Shown here: positions 52,332 to 61,463 of the stretch, in pieces
Numbering within the stretch: the stretch's first letter is position 1
Layout of the letters: each line of letters begins with the position of its first letter
Assembly (NCBI RefSeq): GCF_026343115.1
Contig: NZ_JAPEMC010000001.1
Location: forward strand, 744,001 to 808,000
From: Streptomyces sp. NBC_00102
GTDB taxonomy: Bacteria > Actinomycetota > Actinomycetes > Streptomycetales > Streptomycetaceae
DNA length: 64,000 bases
Direction of reading: 5' to 3'
Notes under the pieces: generated by a model
Databases searched by the model: none
Told to the model about the DNA's origin: nothing
Seen by the model: only the letters and a program-made list of their open reading frames with translations
Made by a program: the position numbers and the translations under genes

Positions 52332-53729
52332 GTGACCAGTCTCAGCGTCGAGACGTTGGCAGCGGACGCCGTCGATCCCATCACCTCCGCGGGCAACGCG
52401 CAGTTGGGCATCGCCGTCGTCCTGGGCATCGCCGTCATCGTCCTGCTCATCACCAAGTTCAAGCTGCACGCCTTCCTGGCGCTCACCATCGGCTCGCTGG
52501 CGCTCGGCTCCTTCGCCGGGGCTCCGCTGGAGAAGACGATCGCCAGCTTCACGGCGGGGCTCGGCTCCACCGTGGCGGGCGTCGGTGTCCTCATCGCCCT
52601 GGGCGCGATCCTGGGCAAGCTGCTCGCCGACTCCGGCGGCGCCGACCAGATCGTGGACACCATCCTCGCCAAGGCGAGCGGCCGGGCGATGCCCTGGGCG
52701 ATGGTGCTGATCGCCTCCATCATCGGCCTGCCGCTCTTCTTCGAGGTCGGCATCGTGCTGCTGATCCCGGTGGTGCTGCTCGTCGCCAAGCGCGGCAACT
52801 ACTCCCTGATGCGGATCGGTATTCCGGCGCTCGCCGGCCTCTCCGTGATGCACGGGCTGATCCCCCCGCACCCCGGCCCGCTCGTCGCGATCGACGCGCT
52901 CGACGCCAACCTCGGTGTCACGCTGGCCCTCGGTGTGGTGGTCGCCATTCCGACGGTGATCATCGCCGGTCCGGTCTTCTCCCGGTTCGCCGCCCGCTGG
53001 GTGGACATCAAGGCGCCCGAGCGCATGGTTCCCGAGCGCGCCTCGGAGGAACTGGAGCACCGCCCGAGCTTCGGCGCGACGCTGGCCACCGTGCTGCTGC
53101 CGGTCGTGCTGATGCTGGCGAAGGCACTGGTCGACATCGTCGTGGACGACCCGGAGAACGGTGTCCAGAAGGTCACCGACGTCATCGGCTCCCCGCTGAT
53201 CGCCCTGCTCGCCGCCGTGATCGTCGGCATGTTCACGCTGGGCCGGGCCGCCGGGTTCACCAAGGACCGGCTGGCCGGCACCGTCGAGAAGTCGCTCGCC
53301 CCGATCGCGGGAGTGCTGCTGATCGTCGGCGCGGGCGGTGGCTTCAAGCAGACCCTGATCGACGCCGGCGTGGGCCGGATGATCCTGGAGTTCTCCGAGG
53401 ACTGGTCCATACCCGCGCTGCTGCTCGGCTGGCTGATCGCGGTCGGCATCCGGCTCGCGACCGGTTCGGCGACGGTGGCGACCATCTCGGCCGCCGGTCT
53501 GGTCGCCCCGCTGGCGGCCGACATGTCGACCGCGCACGCCGCCCTGCTGGTCCTCGCGGTCGGCGCGGGCTCGCTCTTCTTCAGCCACGTCAACGACGCG
53601 GGTTTCTGGCTGGTGAAGGAGTACTTCGGGATGGACGTCGGCCAGACGGTCAAGACCTGGTCGGTGATGGAGACCATCATCTCCGTCTGCTCGCTGGCCT
53701 TCATCCTGCTGCTGTCCCTGGTGTTGTAG
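52332..53729 (+). CDS. gntP: Gluconate permease
   Basis: 465 aa from a GTG, with about 12 membrane helices of the GntP family: NAQLGIAVVLGIAVIVLLITKFKLHAFLALTIGS (first helices), MHGLIPPHPGPLVAIDAL (substrate-site loop), VGAGGGFKQTLIDAGVG and LRLATGSATVATISAAGLV-like GIRLATGSATVATISAAG, plus FSHVNDAGFWLVKEYFGM near the end, all typical. It is a proton symporter for gluconate. The final gene of the operon; two hairpins follow. Confidence 0.95.
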   Translation: MTSLSVETLAADAVDPITSAGNAQLGIAVVLGIAVIVLLITKFKLHAFLALTIGSLALGSFAGAPLEKTIASFTAGLGSTVAGVGVLIALGAILGKLLADSGGADQIVDTILAKASGRAMPWAMVLIASIIGLPLFFEVGIVLLIPVVLLVAKRGNYSLMRIGIPALAGLSVMHGLIPPHPGPLVAIDALDANLGVTLALGVVVAIPTVIIAGPVFSRFAARWVDIKAPERMVPERASEELEHRPSFGATLATVLLPVVLMLAKALVDIVVDDPENGVQKVTDVIGSPLIALLAAVIVGMFTLGRAAGFTKDRLAGTVEKSLAPIAGVLLIVGAGGGFKQTLIDAGVGRMILEFSEDWSIPALLLGWLIAVGIRLATGSATVATISAAGLVAPLAADMSTAHAALLVLAVGAGSLFFSHVNDAGFWLVKEYFGMDVGQTVKTWSVMETIISVCSLAFILLLSLVL

Positions 53730-53779
53730 GGCCCCACGCGGGTTCCTGACGGCCCCCGCCCCCGCTTCCCCAGGTGCCC

Positions 53780-53807
53780 CCCGCCGGGAGCCGACGCTCC
53801 CGGCGGG
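53780..53807 (+). terminator. Terminator of gntK-gntP
   Basis: Perfect 11-bp stem CCCGCCGGGAG/CTCCCGGCGGG with a 6-nt loop, 50 bp after the gntP stop. Confidence 0.85.
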
Positions 53808-53810
53808 ACC

Positions 53811-53878
53811 ACGAAGGCGCCCGACCGCTCCGGTACGCATGCCCACACATGCTTCCCGGACCGGTCGGGCGCCTTCGT
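53811..53878. terminator. Second, larger hairpin after gntP
   Basis: 17-bp stem (ACGAAGGCGCCCGACCG at 53811-53827 with its complement at 53862-53878) around a 34-nt loop that itself contains GCATG/CATGC. It can end transcripts arriving from either side, including that of the FAD dehydrogenase gene on the minus strand. Confidence 0.75.
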
Positions 53879-53979
53879 ACGTGTACGCGGCCCGGCTCAC
53901 TTCGCGTCGGGTGCCCTTCGCGCCGGAGCCCCGTCGGCCCGGGCCGCTCGGCCCGGGGACCGCTCAGCCCGGGGGCCGC

Positions 53980-55635
53980 TCAGCCCAGGGCCGCCGCCGC
54001 CGCGCGGCCCGCCGTGCGGCCGGAGAAGATGCAGCCGCCGAGGAAGGTGCCCTCCAGCGAGCGGTAGCCGTGCACCCCGCCGCCGCCGAACCCGGCCGCC
54101 TCCCCCGCCGCGTACACCCCGGGCAGCGGGGAGCCGTCCGCGGTCAGCACCCGGGAGGAGAGGTCCGTCTCCAGCCCGCCGAGCGACTTGCGGGTGAGGA
54201 TGTTCAGCCGGACGGCGATCAGCGGTCCGGCCTTCGGGTCGAGGATGCGGTGCGGCTTCGCCGTGCGGATCAGCTTGTCCCCGAGGTACGAACGCGCCCC
54301 GTGGATCGCCGTGATCTGGAGGTCCTTGGTGAACGGGTTGGCGATCTCGCGGTCGCGCGCGGTGATCTCGCGGCGCAGGTCGTCCTCGTCGATGAGCCCG
54401 TCGCCGGTCAGCGCGTTCATGCCCCGTACGAGCGCGGCGAGGTCGTTCTCCACCACGAAGTCCACGCCGTTGTCCATGAACGCCTTGACCGGTCCGGGGA
54501 CCTCCGCGCGGGCCCGGCCGATGACGTCGCGGACCGACTTGCCGGTGAGGTCCGGGTTCTGTTCGGAGCCGGAGAGGGCGAACTCCTTGCCGATGATCCG
54601 CTGGTCCAGGACGAACCAGGTGTAGTCGTACCCGGACTTCATGATGTGTTCGAGGGTGCCGAGCGTGTCGAAGCCGGGGAAGAGCGGGACCGGCAGCCGC
54701 TTGCCCCGGGCGTCGAACCAGAGGGAGGACGGGCCGGGCAGGATGCGGATGGCGTGCTTGTCCCAGACGGGGTTCCAGTTCTCGATGCCCTCGGTGTAGT
54801 GCCACATCCGGTCGCGGTTGATGTGGTGGGCCCCGGCCTCCTCGGCGACGCCGAGCATCAGACCGTCGACGTGCGCTGGCACTCCGGAGAGCATCTTCGC
54901 GGGCGGGGTGCCGAGCCGCTCGGGCCACTGGGCGCGTACCAGATCGTGGTTGCCGCCGATCCCGCCGGAGGTGACGATCACCGCCTGGGCCCGCAGCTCG
55001 AAGGCGCCGGTGGCGGTACGGCTGCTCGCGGTGCCGCGCTCGGCCGCGCTGGGCTCCAGGATCTCGCCGGTCACCGTGTCGACGGCACCCCCGGTACGGC
55101 CGAGGCCCGTCACCCGGTGCCGGAAGCGGAACTGGACGAGCCCCTTGGCGACGCCCTCGCGCACCCGCCGCTCGAACGGGGCGACGACCCCGGGGCCGGT
55201 GCCCCAGGTGATGTGGAAGCGGGGCACGGAGTTGCCGTGGCCGGTCGCGTCGTAGCCGCCGCGCTCGGCCCAGCCGACCACCGGGAAGAGCCGCAGCCCC
55301 TGCGCGCGGAGCCAGGAGCGCTTCTCCCCTGCGGCGAAGTCCACGTACGCCTCGGCCCACTTCTTCGGCCAGTGGTCCTCCTCGCGGTCGAAGTCGGCCG
55401 TGCCGAACCAGTCCTGGAGGGCGAGCTCACGGCTGTCCTTGATCCGGAACCTGCGCTGCTCGGGGGAGTCGACGAGGAAGAGGCCGCCGAAGGACCAGTG
55501 CGCCTGGCCGCCCAGGGACTGCTCGGGTTCCTGGTCGAGCAGGATCACGGAGCGCCCGGCGTCGGCCAGTTCCGCCGTGGCTGCCAGCCCTGCGAGGCCG
55601 GCTCCGATCACGATCACATCGGCGTCGTACGCCAT
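53980..55635 (-). CDS. FAD-binding dehydrogenase (fumarate reductase flavoprotein family)
   Basis: 551 aa from the ATG at 55635. DADVIVIGAGLAGLAATAELADAG is the N-terminal FAD site, ILLDQEPEQSLGGQAHWSFGG follows, and VYAAGEAAGFGGGGVHGYRSLEGTFLGGCIFSGRTAG (in two blocks) is the C-terminal FAD-binding signature. The 190-aa capping domain between is of the 3-ketosteroid dehydrogenase / fumarate reductase type. There is no signal peptide. It probably oxidises or reduces a C-C bond in an unidentified substrate. It stands alone, divergent from the DMT-type permease. Confidence 0.88.
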   Translation of the reverse strand: MAYDADVIVIGAGLAGLAATAELADAGRSVILLDQEPEQSLGGQAHWSFGGLFLVDSPEQRRFRIKDSRELALQDWFGTADFDREEDHWPKKWAEAYVDFAAGEKRSWLRAQGLRLFPVVGWAERGGYDATGHGNSVPRFHITWGTGPGVVAPFERRVREGVAKGLVQFRFRHRVTGLGRTGGAVDTVTGEILEPSAAERGTASSRTATGAFELRAQAVIVTSGGIGGNHDLVRAQWPERLGTPPAKMLSGVPAHVDGLMLGVAEEAGAHHINRDRMWHYTEGIENWNPVWDKHAIRILPGPSSLWFDARGKRLPVPLFPGFDTLGTLEHIMKSGYDYTWFVLDQRIIGKEFALSGSEQNPDLTGKSVRDVIGRARAEVPGPVKAFMDNGVDFVVENDLAALVRGMNALTGDGLIDEDDLRREITARDREIANPFTKDLQITAIHGARSYLGDKLIRTAKPHRILDPKAGPLIAVRLNILTRKSLGGLETDLSSRVLTADGSPLPGVYAAGEAAGFGGGGVHGYRSLEGTFLGGCIFSGRTAGRAAAAALG

Positions 55636-55870
55636 GGGTTCCATCCTTCGGGCGAGGCGGTGCGGAAACCGGCCGGGCACGGTGGGTACGTCGCCGGCAG
55701 GCGTCGCGGGGGCGTGCGGGGGCGCGGATGTTACTGGTGCGTCAGATCTTCCGTACGCCCCGACGCCGGAGTCAACAGGCCGGTCGGACCAATCTCACCG
55801 CTCCCCTACACGCAGGGGCATATCGTTCGGAACACACCGTTTCCGCCCGCCCGATCCGAGGAAGAAACCT

Positions 55871-56782
55871 GTGTCCTTGCTGGTCGTCCTCCTCTCCGTG
55901 GGCGCGGCGGCGTGCCTGGGTTTCGGCTTCGTCCTGCAGCAGGACGCCGCCCGCCGCGCCCCCATGAGCGATTTCCTCTCCCCCCGGCTGCTGCTCGACC
56001 TGATGAAGGTACGGAGCTGGCTGGCCGGTATCGCGTTCATGGTCTGCGGGATGGTGCTCGGGGCGCTGGCCCTCGGCCAGGGCGAGCTGTCGGTGGTGGA
56101 ACCGCTGCTGGCGACCAACCTCCTCTTCGCGCTGGGGCTGTCGCGCGCCCTCACCGGGCAGCCGCTCGGCCGCCAGGGGTGGGGCGGGCTGGCGTTGCTT
56201 TCGTGCGGGGTCGCCGCCTTCCTGCTGGCCGGGCAGCCGACCGGCGGGCAGGCGGAGACCGACCCGCTGCGGCACTGGCTGATCATCGGCGTGGTGGTGG
56301 GGCTCGCGCTGGTCCTCGCCGCCTCCGCCCGGCACGCCCGCCCGGCGGTGGCGCCCTCGCTGCTGGCCCTGGCGGCGGGGCTGCTGTACGGACTCCAGGA
56401 CGCCCTCACCCGGGAGAGCGGCCAGCTCCTGACGGACGGCGGCTGGCCGGCCCTGGTGGGCAGTTGGCAGCCGTACACGGTGCTGGTGATCGGGGTGACC
56501 GGGCTGGTGCTGGTGCAGAGCGCGTTCGAGATGGCGCCGCTGCGGATGTCGCTGCCCGCGCTGACCGCCGCCCAGCCGCTGGCGGGGATCGCCTGCGGCA
56601 TCGGCTTCCTCGGCGACCAGGTACGCACCGACCCGGCGGCGCTGGCGGGCCAGGCGGCCGGGCTGGCGGCGATCGTCGCGGGGATCGTGCTGCTCGGGCT
56701 GCATCCGGCGCTCCCGGGCGGCAAGGGCGGCGGCGCCCATCCCGCCCGGGACCTGCTGCCCACGGAGGGCGGGGGGATCTGA
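55871..56782 (+). CDS. DMT-superfamily permease
   Basis: 303 aa from the GTG at 55871. About ten short hydrophobic segments with a pseudo-repeat of five, starting VSLLVVLLSVGAAACLGFGFVLQQDAARR; GELSVVEPLLATNLLFALGLSRAL and ALTAAQPLAGIACGIGFLGDQV are the paired loop-helix blocks of EamA-like drug/metabolite transporters (here the NIPA-like/Mg-linked variety is also possible). Substrate unknown. Convergent with the orphan 631-aa gene, with a 19-bp tandem repeat between. Confidence 0.85.
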   Translation: MSLLVVLLSVGAAACLGFGFVLQQDAARRAPMSDFLSPRLLLDLMKVRSWLAGIAFMVCGMVLGALALGQGELSVVEPLLATNLLFALGLSRALTGQPLGRQGWGGLALLSCGVAAFLLAGQPTGGQAETDPLRHWLIIGVVVGLALVLAASARHARPAVAPSLLALAAGLLYGLQDALTRESGQLLTDGGWPALVGSWQPYTVLVIGVTGLVLVQSAFEMAPLRMSLPALTAAQPLAGIACGIGFLGDQVRTDPAALAGQAAGLAAIVAGIVLLGLHPALPGGKGGGAHPARDLLPTEGGGI

Positions 56783-56813
56783 GCGGGGGTTGCCCGTGGG
56801 GCGCCCCCCGCCT

Positions 56814-56870
56814 GCTCGGATCACCGCCGTCGGCTCGGATCACCCCCGTCGGCTCGGGTCACCGCCGGTC
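56814..56870. repeat. Three tandem 19-bp repeats at the 3' end of the orphan gene
   Basis: Units at 56814-56832, 56833-56851 and 56852-56870 (GCTCGGATCACCGCCGTCG with few changes). The third overlaps the stop codon and last codons of the minus-strand gene. No hairpin is formed. Confidence 0.75.
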
Positions 56871-58754
56871 TTCGGCCTCCGGCCACGGGTACCCCAGCTC
56901 CCGGGCGTATTCGGCGGAACCGCCCCGTACCTGGGCGTACCCCTTGGGGTCCTCGGTGGCCAGCCGGTGCAGTACGGCCGCCGCCCGTTTCGCGGGCGGT
57001 GCGCCGTCCTCGGGCACGTGCCAGACGAACTGGAGCCAGGGGCCGTCCCGGTCCCTGCGCCCCTGTGCGAGACCGGGCCAGTAGGCGAAGGAGAGCGTGG
57101 TGGCCTCGGGGTCGCGGAAGTCCGTACCGGTCCAGTCCTTCAGGAGGTCCCACCGGGTGAGGAGATCCGGCCGCGCCCTCAGCCCCTCCTCGATGAGCCG
57201 CCCGGTCGCGGCGGCGGGCCACTCCCAACCCCGGTCCGCTTCCGCCCGCTCGATCTCGGCGTCGTAGGCGAGGGCCTCGAAGCGCTGCTCACCGAGTGAC
57301 GGCCCGTTTCCGAGGCTTCGCCGCCAGTCGGACCAGACGACCTCCTCGCCCTCCCGACGGATCGTGACGTAGAGCGCCCCGCAGCAGCCCTCGGTGCACC
57401 ACGCCTCGGCGACGAGCACCTCGTGGGGTTCGGCGGTGGCGCGCAGTTCGCCCCGGTCCAGCAAGTCGCCCGGAGGGCGCGCCGGACCCTTGCCGAAGTG
57501 CTCGGGCACCAGCGGACGGCCGTCGATCAGCAGGCGGGTCTCCACGGGCTCCCGGTACGCCGGATCGCGCACGGTCCCCTCGACCCGCAGCCGTCCGGAC
57601 GAGGGCCGGGCGTCGAAGACCTGGCGCAGGGCCTGCCGGACCCATCGGTGCAGTCGCCGGTCGTCCGCGCTCCCGTGCTCCGCGGGGTCGCGTTCGTGCA
57701 CGGCGGCCCGTTCCGGGGCGGCGAGCAGGGTTCCCAGGTTTTCCAGCAGCGCCTCTCGGCGGCCGGCCGGCCAGTCGAGGAGAACGCTCGCCCCGCTGTG
57801 CAGTTCCAGGGCGAGCGAGGCGAGGACGATGACGTGGTCGAGGTCCGGCGGCAGGGACGCGGCCCGGGCGATCAGCTCCTCGTACAGGGCGACGGCGTCC
57901 TGATGGGCGAGGATCTCGACCTTGCTGTCGTACGTCGACGCCATCATGACCAGCAGGCGCCCGGCCTGGGCGAGGAGGCGGGGGTCCACGGGGTCCGCCC
58001 GGACCAGGTCGAGCAGGCGGACCGCTTCGGAGATTCTGCGGGCGTGTTCGGCGCCCACCACCCGGGGTTCGATCGGGACCTCCAGGAGCCAACGGCGTGC
58101 GGCCGGATCGTCCTGGTCGATCAGCGCGTCGACGAGGACACGCAGATCCCCTTTGCCGACGTGGGCTCCGAGCCAGAGCAGCGCCGCGGCGGGCCGGTCG
58201 AGACCGCCCAGCGCCTCCACGACCGGCCGGACGAAGCCCCGCAGCAGTCCGAGGACACGGAGGTACGGAACGTCCTCGGGCTCTCCGAGGCGGGCGAGGA
58301 GGCCGATGCCGACGCCCACCGCGGCGGCGGTCGTGCCGTGGCGCACGAGTCTCCGGGCGAGAGCGAGAGCCGCGACCGGGTCCTCCAACGGCAGGTCCGC
58401 CACGGCAGCCCGTACCGGTACTTCCCGCACGCCCCGCCCGCACAGCGCCCGGTGGACGCGTTCCGCCGCACACTCGGCGTCGGGATCGGTGAGCAGGGGT
58501 GCGAGCAGCCGGCGTGCGGTCTCCCTGCTCTCGGCGAAAGAGGCTGTGGGTGCGGCGGGGACGGCGGTGTCGCTCTTCGAGGCACCGGTCCCGGGCAGGT
58601 CGCTCTTCGGGGCGGGCTCGGGACGTGCCGTGTCCGGCAGTGGGAAGCCGCGGCCGGGCGGGCGGCCGTCGGGCGCCGCGTGGAACTGCCGCAGCGCGTG
58701 GTCGTACAGAGAGGTCCGGGGCGTGAGCGGCTCGCGCTCGTCCGGGGCGCTCAC
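56859..58754 (-). CDS. Uncharacterised 631-aa protein
   Basis: 631 aa from the GTG at 58754; the frame stays open 225 codons further but those overlap the Nudix gene promoter and code. No family recognised. An N-terminal low-complexity linker (to about residue 75) precedes a long alpha-helical region (about 75-390: ALALARRLVRHGTTAAAVGVGIGLLARL, ALIDQDDPAARRWLLEVP) of HEAT-like character. A C-terminal mixed domain holds VRDPAYREPVETRLLIDGRPLVPEHFG, a cysteine cluster AWCTEGCCGALYVTI and Trp-rich segments (WSDWRRSLG, LLKDWTGTDF). It is cytosolic, with no membrane or catalytic motif seen. Confidence 0.75.
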   Translation of the reverse strand: MSAPDEREPLTPRTSLYDHALRQFHAAPDGRPPGRGFPLPDTARPEPAPKSDLPGTGASKSDTAVPAAPTASFAESRETARRLLAPLLTDPDAECAAERVHRALCGRGVREVPVRAAVADLPLEDPVAALALARRLVRHGTTAAAVGVGIGLLARLGEPEDVPYLRVLGLLRGFVRPVVEALGGLDRPAAALLWLGAHVGKGDLRVLVDALIDQDDPAARRWLLEVPIEPRVVGAEHARRISEAVRLLDLVRADPVDPRLLAQAGRLLVMMASTYDSKVEILAHQDAVALYEELIARAASLPPDLDHVIVLASLALELHSGASVLLDWPAGRREALLENLGTLLAAPERAAVHERDPAEHGSADDRRLHRWVRQALRQVFDARPSSGRLRVEGTVRDPAYREPVETRLLIDGRPLVPEHFGKGPARPPGDLLDRGELRATAEPHEVLVAEAWCTEGCCGALYVTIRREGEEVVWSDWRRSLGNGPSLGEQRFEALAYDAEIERAEADRGWEWPAAATGRLIEEGLRARPDLLTRWDLLKDWTGTDFRDPEATTLSFAYWPGLAQGRRDRDGPWLQFVWHVPEDGAPPAKRAAAVLHRLATEDPKGYAQVRGGSAEYARELGYPWPEAEDRR

Positions 58755-58883
58755 AGGGCGGGGTGCTGCTCGATTCCGTAGGTCATGGCGGGAGTCTGAC
58801 AGCCACCTGCCGCCGGAGCGAGGGGTTTTCGCGCCACCGGCCGTCGCCCGGTGGCCGAGTGGATGCCGGAGGAGTGCTGTTGG

Positions 58884-59411
58884 ATGGCGGGCATGAATCC
58901 TGCTGACGAGATCCTGGACGTCGTCGACGAGAACGACGAGGTGGTGGGGCGGGCGACGCGCGGTGAGGCGACCGCGCGCGGACTGCGCCACCGGTGCGTG
59001 TTCATCGAGGCGCGCGACGCCGAGGGGCGGGTGTTCGTCCACCGCAGGACGGCCACCAAGATGGTCTTCCCCTCGCACTACGACATGTTCGTCGGTGGCG
59101 TGGTCGGTGCGGGCGAGTCGTACGACGAGGCGGCGCTGCGGGAGGCGGAGGAGGAACTCGGAGTCTCCGGACTGCCGCAGCCCGAGCCGCTGTTCTCCTT
59201 CCTGTACGAGAAGGACGGGCACTCCTGGTGGTCGCGCGTCTATCAGGTGCGGTGCGAGCCGCCGGTCGATCCCCAGAAGGAGGAGATCGACTGGCACGGC
59301 TTCCTCGCGGACGAGGAGCTGGCGGAGCGCATCCCCGCCTGGGCGTGGACGCCCGACGGGCTGGAGGCGTACCACCGGCTGCGCGCACTCCGGGGCGAGG
59401 ACGTGGGCTGA
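58884..59411 (+). CDS. Nudix hydrolase (IDI-like)
   Basis: 175 aa from the ATG at 58884, nine nt after GGAGGAG; MNPADEIL at 58893 is an alternative. The start DEILDVVDENDEVVGRATRGEA, then HRCVFIEARDAEGRVFVHRR and FPSHYDMFVGGVVGAGESYDEAALREAEEELGV with the full Nudix box (GxGESxxxAxxREAEEELGV) give a Nudix enzyme close to the group that resembles isopentenyl diphosphate isomerase. Such hydrolases clean up nucleotide or other diphosphates; the substrate is unknown. Confidence 0.92.
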   Translation: MAGMNPADEILDVVDENDEVVGRATRGEATARGLRHRCVFIEARDAEGRVFVHRRTATKMVFPSHYDMFVGGVVGAGESYDEAALREAEEELGVSGLPQPEPLFSFLYEKDGHSWWSRVYQVRCEPPVDPQKEEIDWHGFLADEELAERIPAWAWTPDGLEAYHRLRALRGEDVG

Positions 59412-59510
59412 CTCCGGGTGCGTGATCATCCCCGGGACGGCTACGGGTGCGTGATCGTATCGATTCGACGTGATCGGAAGCGCTCACAAAGGGGCCGATA
59501 GGGTGCCCGT

Positions 59511-59906
59511 GTGAAGGAATTCGTACAGAGCCTGCGGTTGTGGTTCGCCCCGCAGCGGATCCGCGACGAAGGCGACACACCGGACTACCGCTTCTCGCTC
59601 GCCAACGAGCGGACGTTCCTCGCCTGGATCCGTACGGCTCTGGCTCTGATCGGTGGCGGCTTCGCCGTCGACCAGTTCCTGCCGGGTCTCGCCCGGGGGG
59701 TGCGCGCGGGACTGGCGTTCGGGCTGCTCGCGGCCGGGGTGCTCTGCGCGCTGCGGGCCGTGAACCACTGGGTCCGCTGCGAACGGGCCATGCGCCGGGG
59801 CGAGGACCTGCCCGTCTCCCGGTTCCCGACCCTGCTGAGCCTGGTGGTCGCGGTGGTGGCCGTGGCGATGGTGGTGGTCGTCCTCTTCGGCTGGGAGGGC
59901 CGGTGA
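59511..59906 (+). CDS. DUF202/YidH-family membrane protein
   Basis: 131 aa from a GTG. Pattern RFSLANERTFLAWIRTALALIGGGFAVDQF (conserved ANERTFLAWIRT block then helix 1), a second helix (GLAFGLLAAGVLCALRA) and a third (LLSLVVAVVAVAMVVVVLF): the three-helix DUF202 family. Function unproved. It overlaps the next DUF202 gene by GTGA, so they are made together. Confidence 0.92.
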   Translation: MKEFVQSLRLWFAPQRIRDEGDTPDYRFSLANERTFLAWIRTALALIGGGFAVDQFLPGLARGVRAGLAFGLLAAGVLCALRAVNHWVRCERAMRRGEDLPVSRFPTLLSLVVAVVAVAMVVVVLFGWEGR

Positions 59907-60238
59907 CCGCGGCCGTACCCGGGGCCGGTTCGGGGGCCGCTCGGGACCCGGGCCTCCAGCCGGAGCGCACCCGCCTCGCCTGGCGGCGCACCACGCTGTC
60001 GGCGACGGTGGCGGCGGTGCTGGCCGGGAAGCAGGCCCTGCACGGCGGGGCGACCCTCGCCGCGGGGGTCGCGCTGGCCCTGAGCGCGGTGGCCTGGATC
60101 GGCTTCCTGATGGTGGCGCACCGAAGGGTACGCACCACGGCCACCGCACAGCCGGAGCCGCTGGCCCCGCGAGCGGCGCTCACCGCCGCAGCGTGCACGG
60201 TGGCCCTGGCGGTGTTCGCGGCGGCGATGGTGGTCTGA
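59903..60238 (+). CDS. DUF202-family membrane protein, second copy
   Basis: 111 aa from the GTG at 59903, overlapping the preceding stop by 4 bp. It has the same family pattern (LQPERTRLAWRRTTLSATVAAVLAG, then two more helices) but a shorter N-terminus and a more divergent block (ERTRLAWRRT). The close coupling suggests the two three-helix proteins form one hetero-oligomer in the membrane. Confidence 0.88.
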   Translation: MTAAVPGAGSGAARDPGLQPERTRLAWRRTTLSATVAAVLAGKQALHGGATLAAGVALALSAVAWIGFLMVAHRRVRTTATAQPEPLAPRAALTAAACTVALAVFAAAMVV

Positions 60239-60260
60239 GCCCCGTTCCGAGCACTGTTCA

Positions 60261-60320
60261 GGCGCCTTTCCGGACGCCTTTCCGGACGCCTTTCCAGGCG
60301 CTGTTCCGGGCGCCTTTCCG
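60261..60320 (+). repeat. 12-bp tandem repeats after the DUF202 genes
   Basis: Four to five copies of a 12-bp unit (CGCCTTTCCGGA and variants) in the 277-bp gap 60239-60515. No gene is supported in the gap. Confidence 0.7.
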
Positions 60321-60515
60321 AGCCTCGTTCCGCCGCACCGTTCGGAGCGGTTCCCCTCCCGGTTCAGCGCCCCCTGACGCGCCGCCAGTCCCTCCGTACG
60401 CCCCGGGCCCCGTTCCGGTGGGCGTTTCTCCGCGTCCCGTACGGGCATGCCGGACGGGGCGTCGGTGTCGGCCGGGGCCCGAGCCCGGCCGCCCGGACGG
60501 CGGCCCACCCGAGGG

Positions 60516-60956
60516 ATGGTGAGCGAGTTGCCCGCACCGGACGCCTCCGAGAGGCCCAGTACCGCCGTGATCATCACCAACCGACGCGGCGAGTACCTCC
60601 TGCATCTGCGCGACGCCAACAAACCGATCTGCGACAGCGGGACCTGGTCCCTGGTGGGCGGCGGCGCCGAGGGCACGGAGACGCCGGACGAGGCCATCAG
60701 GCGGGAGATCCGCGAGGAGACGGGCCTCGTGCTTCCGGACGTCACGGCCTTCACCGCCGTGCACGCCGAAGGCCCGTACGTCACCGAGGGGCACATCCGC
60801 GTCTACACCGCCCACTGGGACGGCGACGCGCACGCCCTCCCGGTCGGCGAGGGCATCATGTTCCACTGGTTCACGGTGGCGACGATGGAGCATCTGACCA
60901 TGTGCCCGTGGGCCCACCGGGCCGTCAAGGACCATCACGCCGGGGCGCTCTCCTGA
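60516..60956 (+). CDS. Nudix hydrolase
   Basis: 146 aa from the ATG at 60516; the GTG at 60519 is equally likely since GAGGG lies just before both. STAVIITNRRGEYLLHLRD is followed by the Nudix box GGGAEGTETPDEAIRREIREETGL (GxGAEGTExxxxAxxREIREETGL pattern). FHWFTVATMEHLTMCPWAHR is the C-terminal part. It should hydrolyse a nucleoside-diphosphate-linked compound, maybe an oxidised nucleotide; substrate unknown. The 12-bp tandem repeat lies upstream. Confidence 0.9.
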   Translation: MVSELPAPDASERPSTAVIITNRRGEYLLHLRDANKPICDSGTWSLVGGGAEGTETPDEAIRREIREETGLVLPDVTAFTAVHAEGPYVTEGHIRVYTAHWDGDAHALPVGEGIMFHWFTVATMEHLTMCPWAHRAVKDHHAGALS

Positions 60957-60980
60957 CGGTGGCAGCAGGTCCGGGTCGGG

Positions 60981-61463
60981 TCAGCGCTCGCGCTCCCACG
61001 TCCGCAGGACCGCCAGGGCGTACGCGACCCGGGTGTCCAGGTGGGGAGCGAGGTGACGGTAGGTCTTCCTGCCGATGCCCCGGTAGTCCAGGACCGCGCC
61101 GACGCCGGCCCCGCGCCGGCGCGTCCGGGCCGGGCTCCGGAACGTGCCGTCCTCTGCGGTGCCGTCGAAGAGCGCGTAGACCGTCGCGCAGAGCGCAAAG
61201 AGGATCCAGGCGGGAGCGGTCACCACCCAGAGCAGCCACGCGTACCAGGTGCCGACCGGTCCCGTGATCTCCTGCGGCGAGCCGGCGAACCGTACCGACC
61301 ACCGGGTGCGTCGCGGCCAGGGCAGGATCCGGGCGGCGCGACGGGTGACGTGCGCGAGGGAGGAGCCGTCGGCCGAGCGGACCTCGTGGACGTCCGGGGC
61401 GACGGGTTGGACCGCGCACCAGAGGCCGCCGTCCCGTCCGTGATGCAGCCAGAAGGGCGGCAT
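60981..61463 (-). CDS. Uncharacterised protein with membrane hairpin
   Basis: 160 aa from the ATG at 61463 (GGAGG 10 nt upstream; GTG at 61469 possible). N-terminal soluble part MPPFWLHHGRDGGLWCAVQP with VHEVRSADGSSLAHVTRRAARILPWPRRTRW, one or two hydrophobic segments (GTWYAWLLWVVTAPAWILFALCATVYALF), and a basic tail with LDYRGIGRKTYRHLAPHLD. I do not recognise a family. The 255-bp gap upstream (61464-61718) shows no gene. Confidence 0.7.
   Translation of the reverse strand: MPPFWLHHGRDGGLWCAVQPVAPDVHEVRSADGSSLAHVTRRAARILPWPRRTRWSVRFAGSPQEITGPVGTWYAWLLWVVTAPAWILFALCATVYALFDGTAEDGTFRSPARTRRRGAGVGAVLDYRGIGRKTYRHLAPHLDTRVAYALAVLRTWERER

Noticed and set aside
59002..60796. Long Arg/Pro/Ala-rich frames on the minus strand opposite the Nudix and DUF202 genes
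   Set aside because: Composition is that of GC-frame shadows; genes on the plus strand have family motifs and coupled starts.
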